Shown here: positions 22,963 through 33,782 of the stretch, piece by piece | Layout: the number at the start of each line of letters is the position of its first letter | Position numbering within the stretch: position 1 is the stretch's first letter | Assembly (NCBI GenBank): GCA_028554645.1 | Contig: JAQOOI010000021.1 | Location: 248,001 to 312,000, forward strand | Direction of reading: 5' to 3' | DNA length: 64,000 bases | From: Omphalotus guepiniiformis | Lineage: Eukaryota; Basidiomycota; Agaricomycetes; Agaricales; Omphalotaceae | Made by a program: the position numbers and the translations under genes | The notes under the pieces: model-generated | Seen by the model: only the letters and a program-made list of their open reading frames with translations | What the model was told of the DNA's origin: nothing | Databases searched by the model: none

Positions 22963-25900
22963 ATGATGGCATTAGGAACGAAATTAGCTCACGCTTTCTC
23001 TCTCTCTCGTTCAAACTCTACATCTACATCTACTATCTCCACTTCAAACCCCGGTGCCCGCGACCCAAGCGCCGATTCTCACTCTCATTCCCACTCGGCA
23101 TCAAAATACGCTGCGAATAGGTTATCCACATTTCGTCCGTCATCGCCGTTTTCGAACCTCAGGGGGTCGTCCACGGCGAAACCGCCGAAACCTAGCAAAG
23201 CAGATGTGATTACGGAGAAACTCGAAGAGACGGAAAAACTCCGTCAGTCGTTGGAAGGTTCTCTACGCGAGTCTCAGGATGAACTCAAGGGGGTTCGTAC
23301 TGCGTATGAGGAACTTAAGGGTGAGAGAGATGAGGTGAAGAAGGATTTTGAGGATGTGAAGTGTGAGAAGGAGGCGTTGAGGGTTGAACTTGAGGGCGTA
23401 AAGAGTGAGAAGGAGGCGTTAAATGTTGAACTTGAGGGCGTAAAGAATGAGAAGGAGGCGTTGAGAGTTGAACTTGAGGGTCTGAAACTCGACCAGGATG
23501 AGCTAGGGAGGAAATATGAAGCGTTACAGGCGACTCATGACGGTCTACGTGATACACACGAAACACTCGTGTCTGCGCAAACCAAGACGCTCGCTGACCT
23601 CGACGTTTCGCGTGGGGAACGAGATGCGTTAGCGACGGAGCTGGCAGGGGAGCGCGCGGCGAGGGAAAGTGCGGTTGAGGAGGTGTTTGCGTTGAATGCG
23701 CGTGTTGATGAGGAGAAGAAGACGAGGGAGGATGAAGTTTTGAGGGTTGGGAAGGATGTTGAGGTTCTTCGAGGTGAACTACGTGAAGCGAAGGACGAGG
23801 TGGAGCACTTGACGAGCGAGCGTCAGGATCTCGTATCCCGCATCACGAACCTCGAGGGTTTACTCATCGACAAATCCGCTGAGGTGAAGAACCTCGAAGG
23901 GGTCCTGGACGAGCGTAACGACACGATTGAGGGTCTTAAAGCCGAGCTTGGGGAAGCGCTCTCAGCGTTGGGTGATTCAGAGGACGGTGTGGAGGGTTTG
24001 AAAGCGGATTACGAAGGTGTTGTTCGACAGAAGGATGAGGTGTTGAGGGAAGTTATGAGGAGGTTTACGGAGGAGGTGCGGGTATTGAAAGAGTCTGTGG
24101 AGGAGAGGGACAGGAGAGTCGATGCCATGCGCTGCGATATGGAGGCGTTGAATGATGCGAGGGATGATGCGGAGAGGAAGGTCGAAGAAAGTATGAAGGA
24201 GAAGGATGAGCTTGTTGAGAGATTCAACGAAGTGGATACGTTGGCGTGTGAGAAGCTGGAGCAACTCTCGAAGAACATGAAAGAGAAGGAAGAAGAACAT
24301 CAACGTACGCTCACACATGCCCAATCTCAAACCCAAGAACAGAAAAAACGAACAACGGAACTCGAAGTTCAAATTTCCAACCTTGAATCACAAGCGAAGA
24401 AAGAGAGGGAGTATGCGGAGAAGGTGAAGAGGGAGAAAGAGGATGTTGAATCGAAGCTTAGGAAAGTCGAGGAAGAGTTTCAAGCCGTTCGTGATCGTGC
24501 TGAGAGGACGAGAGAATCAGTTTCTGGATCACCTGTCCCACCACCTTCGCCCGCACCGTCTCCTTCGCCTTCTCAGATGGCTTCTGGTGGAGGTGGGGGT
24601 AGGCGACGAGGCGGGGGGAGACATAGGAATAACGCTTCGCAGCAGCAGCAACAGCAGCAGCAAGCACCGCCGACTCCAAGACTTGGACCCGGACTCGGTC
24701 TCGTAGATCAAACCCGTTCCTCTTCCCCAGCAGCAGCTCCAGCACGCACATCAACCCCAAACCCAACTCAAACCCAAACCCAAACCACACGCCTAACACC
24801 CAACGCATTCCATATCGCCATAGTCGGTTCTTCGGGTGTGGGTAAATCTTCCTTAGTCAACGCTCTAAGAGGTGTTCCTCGATCTTGGGGTTGGAACTCC
24901 GAGTCTTCGTCTTCGAGTTCCACCTCAAAGTCAACGGATGGGACTCCGGGCGCGGGTGCGGCAGGCGTCAGCGTTCGACCAGAAGGAACGAACGATATTG
25001 GAATATTCGGTGATGGTGTTGAGGGACAAAATGGTAGCGGTGGATCGGGTACAGCAGGTTCAGGAGGAAAAGCTAGTTTTCCTTGTATATGGTATGATTT
25101 CCCTGGTTTAGGCGTCTTACCGCCCTCCTCTTCATCCTCATCCTCCTCCTCCTCCGCATCCACTTCCGCCTTCTCCTCATGGTCCCCCCGGTCCTCTCCA
25201 ACCCTCAACTCCAAGGTCCCACGAAAATCATCATCCACATTCTCCACTCCCAACCCATGGGCTCTATCATCCACTTCCTCTTCCTCCTCCACATCAACAC
25301 CAACCTCCGCCGCCGCCGCCAAAACCATGACAGGAACCGAATACTTCCACAAACACTCCCTCCACCTCTACGACCTCCTAATCCTAGTCTGGGACACACG
25401 TATAACGACTTCTGATATTGAGATTCTGCGAGCTTGTGAGGAGAGTGGTGGGAGGTGGTGTTTTGTTAGGACGAAAGCTGATTTGTTTGTTGGGGATGTT
25501 GAGGATGGGTTGAGGGAGGTTGCCATGTCCACCACCACCACTTCCACGGGGGCGGCGGGGACGAACGGGAGAGGTGGAAACTTCGGAGGTGCGGGAGGTG
25601 CGGGAGGTGCGGGAGGAGAAAGAGAAAGAGAAAGAGAACGTAAAAGCCGACTCGCAATGGTTGAATTCGAAGCACGAGCGAAATATATCACCGATACACG
25701 AGAAGGAGTCGAAAAGTGTCTCTCCTCCGCTGGTATAGGTTCTAGTACCTCTGTTCCTATGCCCAGTTCCAGCGGCGCCGGCGGCGGTGCGGGTGCGGGT
25801 GCGGGTGCGGGTGCAAATTCGGGTACGCAACAAAGTCAAAGTCAGAAAGTGTATTTGGTTTCGAGTAAAGCGGTTAGTAAGATTGTTAGGGGTGATAAAG

Positions 25901-25992
25901 ATATGAGGGGTGTTAGGGTTATTGATGAGTTTGATTTGTTGAATGATGTTTGGGGGATGAGGAGGACTTGGGGGAGGATTCAGGGGAGATGA
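22963..25992 (+). CDS. coiled-coil protein with C-terminal IRG-like GTPase domain
   Basis: One uninterrupted 1009-residue frame; I take ATG 22963 (MMALGTKLAHAF), since the frame's further 5' extension begins with GTG. Order: Ser-rich N-terminus (1-75), long charged coiled coil rich in Glu/Lys heptads (about 90-520) including three 14-residue repeats, a Pro/Gln-rich linker (about 525-615), then a G domain. G motifs: P-loop IVGSSGVGKSSLVNALRG (GSSGVGKS starts at about 622), DFPGLG (about 711), FVRTKAD (TKAD about 837) and VYLVSSKA (about 966). 'FVRTK.D' and the spacing resemble immunity-related GTPases (IIGP/IRG). Two poly-Ser inserts interrupt the G domain, and the helical C-terminal domain of IRGs is missing. 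Role unknown; membrane or organelle dynamics is an inference. Confidence 0.8.
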   Translation: MMALGTKLAHAFSLSRSNSTSTSTISTSNPGARDPSADSHSHSHSASKYAANRLSTFRPSSPFSNLRGSSTAKPPKPSKADVITEKLEETEKLRQSLEGSLRESQDELKGVRTAYEELKGERDEVKKDFEDVKCEKEALRVELEGVKSEKEALNVELEGVKNEKEALRVELEGLKLDQDELGRKYEALQATHDGLRDTHETLVSAQTKTLADLDVSRGERDALATELAGERAARESAVEEVFALNARVDEEKKTREDEVLRVGKDVEVLRGELREAKDEVEHLTSERQDLVSRITNLEGLLIDKSAEVKNLEGVLDERNDTIEGLKAELGEALSALGDSEDGVEGLKADYEGVVRQKDEVLREVMRRFTEEVRVLKESVEERDRRVDAMRCDMEALNDARDDAERKVEESMKEKDELVERFNEVDTLACEKLEQLSKNMKEKEEEHQRTLTHAQSQTQEQKKRTTELEVQISNLESQAKKEREYAEKVKREKEDVESKLRKVEEEFQAVRDRAERTRESVSGSPVPPPSPAPSPSPSQMASGGGGGRRRGGGRHRNNASQQQQQQQQAPPTPRLGPGLGLVDQTRSSSPAAAPARTSTPNPTQTQTQTTRLTPNAFHIAIVGSSGVGKSSLVNALRGVPRSWGWNSESSSSSSTSKSTDGTPGAGAAGVSVRPEGTNDIGIFGDGVEGQNGSGGSGTAGSGGKASFPCIWYDFPGLGVLPPSSSSSSSSSSASTSAFSSWSPRSSPTLNSKVPRKSSSTFSTPNPWALSSTSSSSSTSTPTSAAAAKTMTGTEYFHKHSLHLYDLLILVWDTRITTSDIEILRACEESGGRWCFVRTKADLFVGDVEDGLREVAMSTTTTSTGAAGTNGRGGNFGGAGGAGGAGGERERERERKSRLAMVEFEARAKYITDTREGVEKCLSSAGIGSSTSVPMPSSSGAGGGAGAGAGAGANSGTQQSQSQKVYLVSSKAVSKIVRGDKDMRGVRVIDEFDLLNDVWGMRRTWGRIQGR
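23365..23490 (+). repeat. three 42-bp tandem repeats inside the GTPase coding region
   Basis: Three units begin with gagaaggaggcgtt at 23365, 23407 and 23449. Each encodes 14 residues (two heptads) of the pattern EKEALRVELEGVKS, so copy-number change would lengthen the coiled coil in register. Confidence 0.85.
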
Positions 25993-27109
25993 GTTGGGTT
26001 CGATCGAAGACTTGCTCGTCCTGTCTAGGTGAGGTGAGGTGTTGGGTTTCAATAGGTTATGCTTTGTGTTTTTTGGTGTGTTTGGCTGGCTGGCTCTTTC
26101 GCCTTTTGCCTTTTTGTCCGAGTCGTGCTCTCGCTCTCGCTCTCGATGTTGTTACATACTACAGTGTTTTGTTTTCATACAGCAAGGTCTGGTTCCTGTA
26201 TACTCCTCTATGTTATGTTGTTTTGTTGAGTGATTGTAGTACTTAATTATGTATTCTATGAATATATGTATCATGCATATATGTACCCCTGCATCTCAGG
26301 AACGTTGTCACGTACTTTCCTCCCCTTGTCCTGCCTTACTGTTCAATGAATCAAAATTTCGGACATTCTCAAAAACGAGGTAAGTGAAAGAAATTGTAAG
26401 GCGGAAGTGCAGCTTGAAGTACAGGGCCCAGACTGAGTACAAATCAGAACATCCCGACTTTTCCGTTCCATGGCCAACTTCCATTCCTCACTGCGGATAT
26501 CTTCAAGATCTTGATTCTCAAAGTCAGAATCAAATTCTATAAATGGTTAGCACTATTTAATGAACTGTAAATTCCGACTGCCTATCAAGCCACAAACTTT
26601 ATGTTTTCATGTCAGTAAATAAAGTTACAACAACAGTCACAATTGTTATGGAATAATTCTTCATCTAGTGTGTTCTTATGACTATCCCCAGTGCCCTATA
26701 TTGACATTTGAATGGAAACTGACATGAATATTGAACCAAACATATGGGTCCTTCTGAATCTTCTGAACATCCATACAAGCTATAATTTTTCCATTTAGAT
26801 CTGTACAATCCTTATGGAACAGTTAGTCTTCTAGTGTGTTCTCATATTGACACATGGATGGAAACTGACAAGCACATTCAATCAAACATACAAATATTTC
26901 TGAGCCTTCTGAGCATCCATTTAAGCTTGCTGTCATCAAGACAGACAGCTCTAATTTTTCAATTGGGTATATATATGCCTGTCTTCATGCTAGTTTCTTC
27001 AAGTTCCTTAACTTCTGGATATTACAGAAATACTCTCTTTACCACAAAGGTCATTAAACTTCAACCAATTGATACCCCCTGACAAACACTTAATCCTCTA
27101 GATCATTCA
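25993..27109. other. 3' flank of the GTPase gene and promoter side of esterase copy 3
   Basis: No gene seen. From about 26,530 on the base composition shifts to AT-rich with almost no CG dinucleotides; 26,581-27,189 contains none at all. A diverged direct repeat lies at 26,648-26,940. Confidence 0.6.
26648..26940. repeat. diverged direct repeat (about 140-160 bp per unit)
   Basis: Unit A (from about 26648) and unit B (from about 26814) share 'tctagtgtgttct', 'tggaaactgaca', 'ttctgagc/aatc' and 'gcatcca/acatcca' blocks in the same order. Confidence 0.65.
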
Positions 27110-29580
27110 ATGCTCAAAAAATCCATATCACTTCTACTTTCCTTTCTAGTGCTTTGCTCCTTTTGCAATGCATCACAGCTTGATTCTACCGCAGTAGCAC
27201 CAATTATTGACTTGGTTTATGCTCAGTATCAAGGTACTTTCAATACCACCAGGAATGTCACCAACTTTCTTGGAATTAGATATGCTGCTGCACCCATTGG
27301 CAAGAATTAACTTTCTTCATAGTAACTAATCACTAATCAATGTATCTTATCCTTTTTTGTGTCCTTGACAGGCAACCTACGTTGGCAAGCACCTCAGCCT
27401 CCATCAAACATCTCAGGGATTCAAATTGCAGATAGCAATCCCAATTTCTGCTTTCAAGCAGGGGCAGGAAGAGCCACCAGTTCTCCATTCACAAATATGT
27501 CTTTCTCTCCACCCAGTAGCATGACTTTGACTAAAAGAGCAGCTGAATCAGAAGACTGTCTGTTTCTCAAGTAAGTGCATCAACTTTTTCCTTCAATAAC
27601 AATATTTATTTATTACTTCAGTGTGATTATGCCTGGTAACACTATACCTTCTAAGCCACTACCTGTGGTTGTTTGGATTCATGGTGGAGGGTGAGTGGGG
27701 TTACTTATCTTGGTGTTTGAGATTATTGAGCAGGCACTCCATTGTATTAGATATGTTGAGGGAAGCATGTCATCTTTCACAGGTGCTGACCTTGTCAATG
27801 AGGCTAGTAATGGTGTTATTGCTGTTCTTATTCAGTACCGCTTGGGTGTTTTTGGTATGAGATATTTTTATATGTGAACGGGTTATATAGACTAAACTTG
27901 ATAATAAATAGGCTTTCTTGCTGGGTCCAAAGTGAAAGAAGATGGAACCCTCAATGCTGGACTAGGTTAATATTCTATTAACACTTGCAAAATGACATGC
28001 TCTCATGATTAGTCTAAAGTTGACCAAGAATTTGCTTTGAAATGGGTACAAAGTCATGTGTGTATCACACTAGTATTTTAGCATTGCCAGACATTCTTTC
28101 ACTAATTATTTCTCTTCTGCATTAAGATCTCAAAATTTGGAGGTGATCCAAGAAAGGTAACTATCTGGGGTATCTCTGCAGGTGCAGTATCTTCTATCTT
28201 TTTTCTAGAGTGATTAAATTTTGAATCTTTTTTTTCTTGCTAGGTGCTGGATCAGTTCTACAGCAAGTCATTGCTCATGGTGGTAGAACTGAACCAGCAC
28301 TATTCAGGGCAGCAATGACAAGTTCAACGTTCTTGCCTTCTCAATATCCTTTCAATGATATTATCCCAGAGGTAAGACCCTGAGTTGATCTTATATTATT
28401 TCTGATCAGACACTCAAATACTTCAGAGACTGTATAATGAGGTTGCCTCACAGACCAAGTATGTTTTTCTTCTCTTTCTGTACATTCAAGGAAATGCTTA
28501 AAGACAACAGTTGTGCTTCTGCCACAGATACACTTGCATGTCTCAGAGGAGTTGATGCTGAGATTCTCCAGAATGCAAATCTAAATGTAAACATTGCAGG
28601 GTTTTATGGGACATTTTCAACAGTACCTGTCATTGATGGAGAATTCATCAAACAACAACCCACTGAAGCTCTGAAAGAGGGAAAAGTCAATGGAGTAAGA
28701 AAAAAATTACAGTTCTGTTTAAATTGGCTCACATGTTATCTTCACTTCCAGCAAGGAATTCTCTCTGTAACCAATGTGAATGAGGGACTTAATTTTGTTA
28801 ATCAGACTATGGGTGCTGTTACAAACATCACAAACTATGTCTCAAACCTATTTCCAAAGTTTGGACAGATAGACATAACAGAGGCTGTCAATCTGTACAA
28901 GGGACTGGGCACACCTCTGCAGCAGGCTAACTTGATCATGGGAGAATGTATGTAACTATTTTTGATTAAAACAAGTTTGAGTATACTAACTTGAATGCTT
29001 GTGTAGCAATATTCATTTGCCCTACTTATTACCTACAGAGAGGATTTCAAACCTTTTTGAATTTTGCATTCAAGGTTTGTATATACTTCTTTCTTTTTTT
29101 TGCCTATTGTGTGCAACATATTGATATCAATCTATTCAATCATTCAAGGGTGAATTTGCTATACCACCTGCAACACATGGAGAAGATGAATCATATTACT
29201 TCCCAACGTAGGTGTACATCCACTCCAGTCAAACATTCTAGTTCATAACTTTGCCCTAGCGGAGAAAATCCAACATTTCAGAATCAACAATTCCTTGATG
29301 CATTCTCTGGGTCTTTCATGTCATTTGTTGTCAATATGGATCCAAATCATAAAGTTGCAGCAAATATTGTTCCTTATTGGAATCCATTTGTCTTGGGAAA
29401 TACAGAGATGCTATTCAATGAAACTGCAACTAGCCAACCACTGGTGAAGCCATTCGGTACAAGTGGAAAGTTGCTTGAAAGATGCAGGTTAGTTGAGTTT
29501 GGATGTGGTTTTGAAGATGATACTGATGGTTTTCATGGTTTAGCTTCTGGGAGAGTAAAGGGAAGTATACAGGTCAATGA
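27110..29580 (+). CDS. secreted type-B carboxylesterase-like protein, copy 3 (GISAG variant)
   Basis: A third paralogue on the plus strand, from ATG 27110 (signal peptide MLKKSISLLLSFLVLCSFCN) to TGA 29578-29580. Exon order and intron positions match copies 1 and 2: [54 protein letters not shown] (catalytic His), and C-terminal FWESKGKYTGQ. Differences: the nucleophile elbow reads GISAG instead of GESAG, and the first intron has a GC donor (GCAAGA at about 27300) with acceptor CAG before 27371. The sequence is much more AT-rich than its paralogues. All frames remain open after splicing, so it may be expressed, but the elbow change could alter activity. Confidence 0.8.
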
Positions 29581-31224
29581 AGTTGTAATGCGCCTGTGTA
29601 GTTATTCTGGGTATGGGATTTCACAGTAAAGCAACTATGTATGTAGGAAATCATGATTTTATTGACTTTTGACACATAAGCAAGGAAGACAATAGTATTG
29701 GGAAGGCTTGGAATTCAATCGATGAGCTACACCGAAGCGAGTAAAACATATAGTTGAGACGAGCTTTCGATCTCTTCAAATCACCTAGTACAAGTTCCTC
29801 CGATGGCATAATTAGCGAACCAATGATTCGAATGTCCCGAAGTGGGTTCAAAGCATCGGCATGCGCAGCGAAATTTTTTTGTTCGGGGTTCGGGGCTCAT
29901 TATACTGAGCTTCTCCTCCCCTGTATCGGCCTTGCTGATGAACACCTTGTGGGAACGCTTCAGCTAATGACTACGAACAGCGCTCATATGTTCTCAATGT
30001 TCATGTGATCCTGCATAATTCGAAAGCGCATAAGTTGAAACCCGGCTGAGTAAATTCGAAAAAGCGCTCAGGGTGTCCTGATCCGGGTTCCATGAGCAAG
30101 TACCCGAAATCATGAAAACATACCGTTAGATCCTCTCCTTCTCCTATACCCAAGTTTTACCACTAGTAAGGCCTGTGAAATCGCGACGAGAATTCATTGA
30201 CCATTGTACGACCACCGACGTCATCGCCTCCCAACTCACGAAATGAGCACCGTATTTTCAGCAGTAATCAAGCAACGGTCGCAGGTCCTTGTTTCCTCCT
30301 TAAAGCGCTAGTAGCATAGGTCCGAAGAGGTATAATTGTAATAAACCAGGTTATCTCAACTACAGATATTGAACGTCGTCGGATACGAGAGAGATTCTCC
30401 CAGCAGTTCCTGTTCCTTGTCGCAAGCCAAAGCAGAACATGTCGAATGGAAAGCACCAAGACGGGACATGGAATGGAACATTGTCCATGCTGTCGCGAGT
30501 ACTTATGTAGCTGGAACGTTGATTGTTGGAGGAGCCTGAGGTTGAAAAATTACGTCCACCAGCGCCCAAGCGTTTGCGTGAGCGCTTGAGCTTGAGCACT
30601 GACCAAGCATGCACAAGCTAACACTGCCACACCGGTCCACGCGACACGGATCACTTTGGCTGTATGGCGGCGCCCAGGAGGATCTTCTCCATCTCATCAC
30701 TTTTCATGTTTCATCTAAGAGTCAAGGCTATCCAAAGCGTGGTGCAGAAGATACATGTGTGCGCTACTCGTTCTCGTTGCTACGTTTTCAAGCTTGTTTG
30801 ACCAAGATCTACAAGGGCGATGATACAAAATCGTACATAGCAATGGCGCACAGTGGGGGACGCCAGGTCCTCTCGGGCGCCCAATACTCTGAAGGTAGGT
30901 CCAAGCAATGAACATAGCCTTAGTAACGAACTAAACATGTAGTCAAGGCGTTGGCTAGGCTATCTCTAAATTTGAAATTCGGCCGAGTTTCTTGAAACGA
31001 AATGGTATATCTACTGAACGCTATCAACAACGCTCGTGGTCGCACCTTGGAAGTAATTCCCCACCTTTCCACCTCCAAGCTCTCTCCCCTTTCTCGGTTA
31101 CTAGTTCCCTTGCTGGTCAGGGGACAACACGCTAGGCTGGTCCTTCATCAACGCGTTTCTCGTTCATACATACCGTTTTTCACATTCTTCCTCTCTTTTT
31201 TCGTCGAGTTATCTTCTTTCTTCA
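29581..31224. other. intergenic region between esterase copy 3 and GH30 gene
   Basis: No supported gene. Normal CG frequency returns at about 29,700. Short frames on both strands near 30,300-30,900 lack features. Confidence 0.45.
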
Positions 31225-33782
31225 ATGATGAAACTCGTACTCTACGCTCTTTTATCGTTTCTCGTTCAGGGAATTGCTTCGCAGCAAATTTCTGATGTAG
31301 TGAGTGTCATAATTATAAAACCGCTAGTGGCGCTGACGTTCTTTCATTGACGTACGATACTTAGTGGGAGACTACGTCGGACCGGAAGAGTCTATTATCC
31401 TCGGTCAAGGATGCTGCGATCAATTTCACTCAAGCTGTTGGTGATGCTGACATCGCTGTTGATGATACGAAGAAATATCAGTCGATTGTTGGATATGGCG
31501 GTTCATTAAGTAAGTTTCACTTGATTTCTCAACTTTCAGTATTTACTCATGGGTTTCGCTCGGCGTGCTTAGCTGATTCTGCAGCTCTAACGCTGAACAA
31601 CTTGAAGGTATTTGTTCCTCTCTTTCGTCGTGAAATACCGAGCTGACCTACGAAATGCATTCACAGAAATCGAATGCCGATGAATACAAGAAAGTTCTGC
31701 AGTATATGTTTGACCCAACGGACGGTGCAAATGCTGGGGGTCTAAGCTATATTCGTGTATCAATCGGAGCATCGGATTTCTCTTCAACAAGTGAGTTGAA
31801 ACCCCCCTTATAGAGTCTGTTTTGTTTCACTCATTGCCGAATCCTTCCCTATCACGGTACAGCGTACAGCCTTGATGATACGTCCGGCGATACCTCTTTC
31901 AGGTCATTCAAGATCGACCGAGCGCCCGCATATCTGTTTTCCGTACTGCAAGATATTTTGGCAGTGAATAAAGGGCTGAAGGTGTGTCATCTTGATTGTT
32001 CTCTATAAGTGATATACTCATTCTTCGAGCCGCAGGTCCATATCTGCCCTTGGTCTCCTGTGAGCAATTCTCTAGATCTTCTGTTCCATCGCACAGTAAA
32101 CTAAGCATATGATGCCGTATAGCCCGGATGGATGAAAGATGGCGGAACAATGAATGGCGGGTCGTTAAAGTCAAACATGGTGCAATATTGTGCGTTAAAT
32201 ATCCATTCAAGTTACCCGAATTTCTAATTCAATAGTCCTCCGACTTAATCAGACCCGACATATCTCCTCAAAGCCGTTCAAGGGTTCCAGAATAAGAACA
32301 TTCCCATACACGCGATCTCTATTCAGGTGAGTCGTCCGCGTCAGTGCCCATCTAGCTGGCTCCAACTCATCTTTCATCCTTTGTTTCTCGTACGCATACT
32401 CCCTTTGGGATATCAGAACGAGCCCGAAAACACTAATCCGACATACCCTTCCTGCAAGATGACTGCTGCTATTGAAGGTCAAATTGGGACTGCGCTACGA
32501 AAGTTGTTGGATAGCAATAAGTTGAATGATGTCAAAGTCGTGGGATTTGAGGTGAGATGGGATTCTTTTCTCGCTTTCGTGGATCTCTCTGTGTTTCGTT
32601 GTCGTTGTCGTGTGCTCATGATCATATTCTCTCAGCACAATTGGAAGGACGCTGGAGGATATCCAGTTCAACTGGTGCGCTATTGCTCTCGGGTCATCGT
32701 GTATCCCTCAATCTAATGAAGTATTGGCATGCGCATAGATGCAGAAAGCCCAAGACGCTTTCGACGGTGTTGCGTATGTTCAGTTCTCTATGTTCCAGAC
32801 AATTGTACTAACACTTCTTTGGTTCTGACTAGATTCCATTGCTACGAAGGTTCGGTAGATCAACAAGATCAGTTCCAAGCAAAGTTCCCTAAGAAGGTAA
32901 GGGAGCGTTTGAATTTCGGTTGTCAACATTAACCAAGTCGCGATGTATAGGACATCTATTTCACGGAATGTACTGGAACCATCGGATCTGACTTTTGGAA
33001 AGACCTTCAGGTATGTGGTTATCACGCTGCTCATATAATATCGAAATGACGAAGGCCCTTTGTAGTGGTATATACAGAATCTGTACGTTGTGGAAAAACT
33101 CATCTGCGAGTAAGTAAACCAAGCTAACTTGTCGCTGATAACAGGTGGATTGGAGGTCTACAACACGGATCAATCAACGTAAGCGCCTATTTCCTCTTTC
33201 CCTACCGCACACTATGTATCTCACCTCAAAACAACATACAGGGCCTAATGTGGAACGTCGCTCTAGACGACAAAGGTCAACCAGTTCTACCAGGATCAAG
33301 CAGCTGCAAGACTGGCTGTCGAGCAATAGTCAGCATCACCAGTGATGGCAAAGCCACTTACAATCAAGAATTTTACTCTATGGCTCAATTCTCCAAAGCA
33401 GTCTCACCGAAAGACAGTGGAGGGCCCGTAGGACAACGTATTGCTGTCACTGTTGGTGGTTCGAACAAGGGCTCTTTGACTGCAGGCGCGTTTGTCACTC
33501 CGCGTACGAATTCGACAGAGGAGAGGTATTCGGTGGTTGTACTTAATAGTAAGTCGTGAATTGGGTGGTAAGTGTGTAATGTTACTGATATTAGTCTTGT
33601 GTGATAAGCTGGTAGCAATCCTTTGAAATCTACGATTGGGTTCCGTGGGTCAAAGGTAGGGTTTTTTTGTCACATTTGAATGTTTGACGTTGTAGTTCAT
33701 CTACTTACTTTTTATACAGGCAACTTATACGTTCCCTGTCGGGGTTACGACTCTATCATGGCTGGCAGCATCAGCGAATTAG
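31225..33782 (+). CDS. secreted GH30 glycoside hydrolase (beta-1,6-glucanase/glucosylceramidase type)
   Basis: Starts at ATG 31225 (or 31228) with signal peptide MMKLVLYALLSFLVQGIAS and ends at TAG 33780-33782 after many short introns. Exons read QSIVGYGGSLTDSAA (N-terminal GH30 motif), LSYIRVSIGASDFS, PGWMKDGGTMNGGSL, AISIQNEPENTNP (Glu of NEP as acid/base), GFEHNWKDAGGY, FHCYEG, FTECTG (Glu as nucleophile), GLMWNVALDD and a C-terminal beta domain ending VGVTTLSWLAAS. Both catalytic carboxylates are present. In fungi such enzymes cut beta-1,6-glucan of fungal cell walls or related glucosides; the sequence does not decide between subfamilies. No membrane anchor is seen. Confidence 0.9.

Larger units (their letters stand above)
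26530..29650. other. CpG-depleted, AT-rich island
   Basis: Across the island CG is almost absent while CA and TG remain common. I find none from 26,581 to 27,189 and about eight between 27,110 and 29,580. Flanking DNA and the two esterase paralogues at 1-8 kb have CG at normal frequency. The island includes the whole of esterase copy 3 with its introns and upstream DNA. Confidence 0.75.

Noticed and set aside
24768..26052. Long minus-strand frames (194 and 222 codons) opposite the GTPase gene
   Set aside because: They are antisense shadows of the Ser-rich and Gly-rich codons of the GTPase and have no recognisable features.
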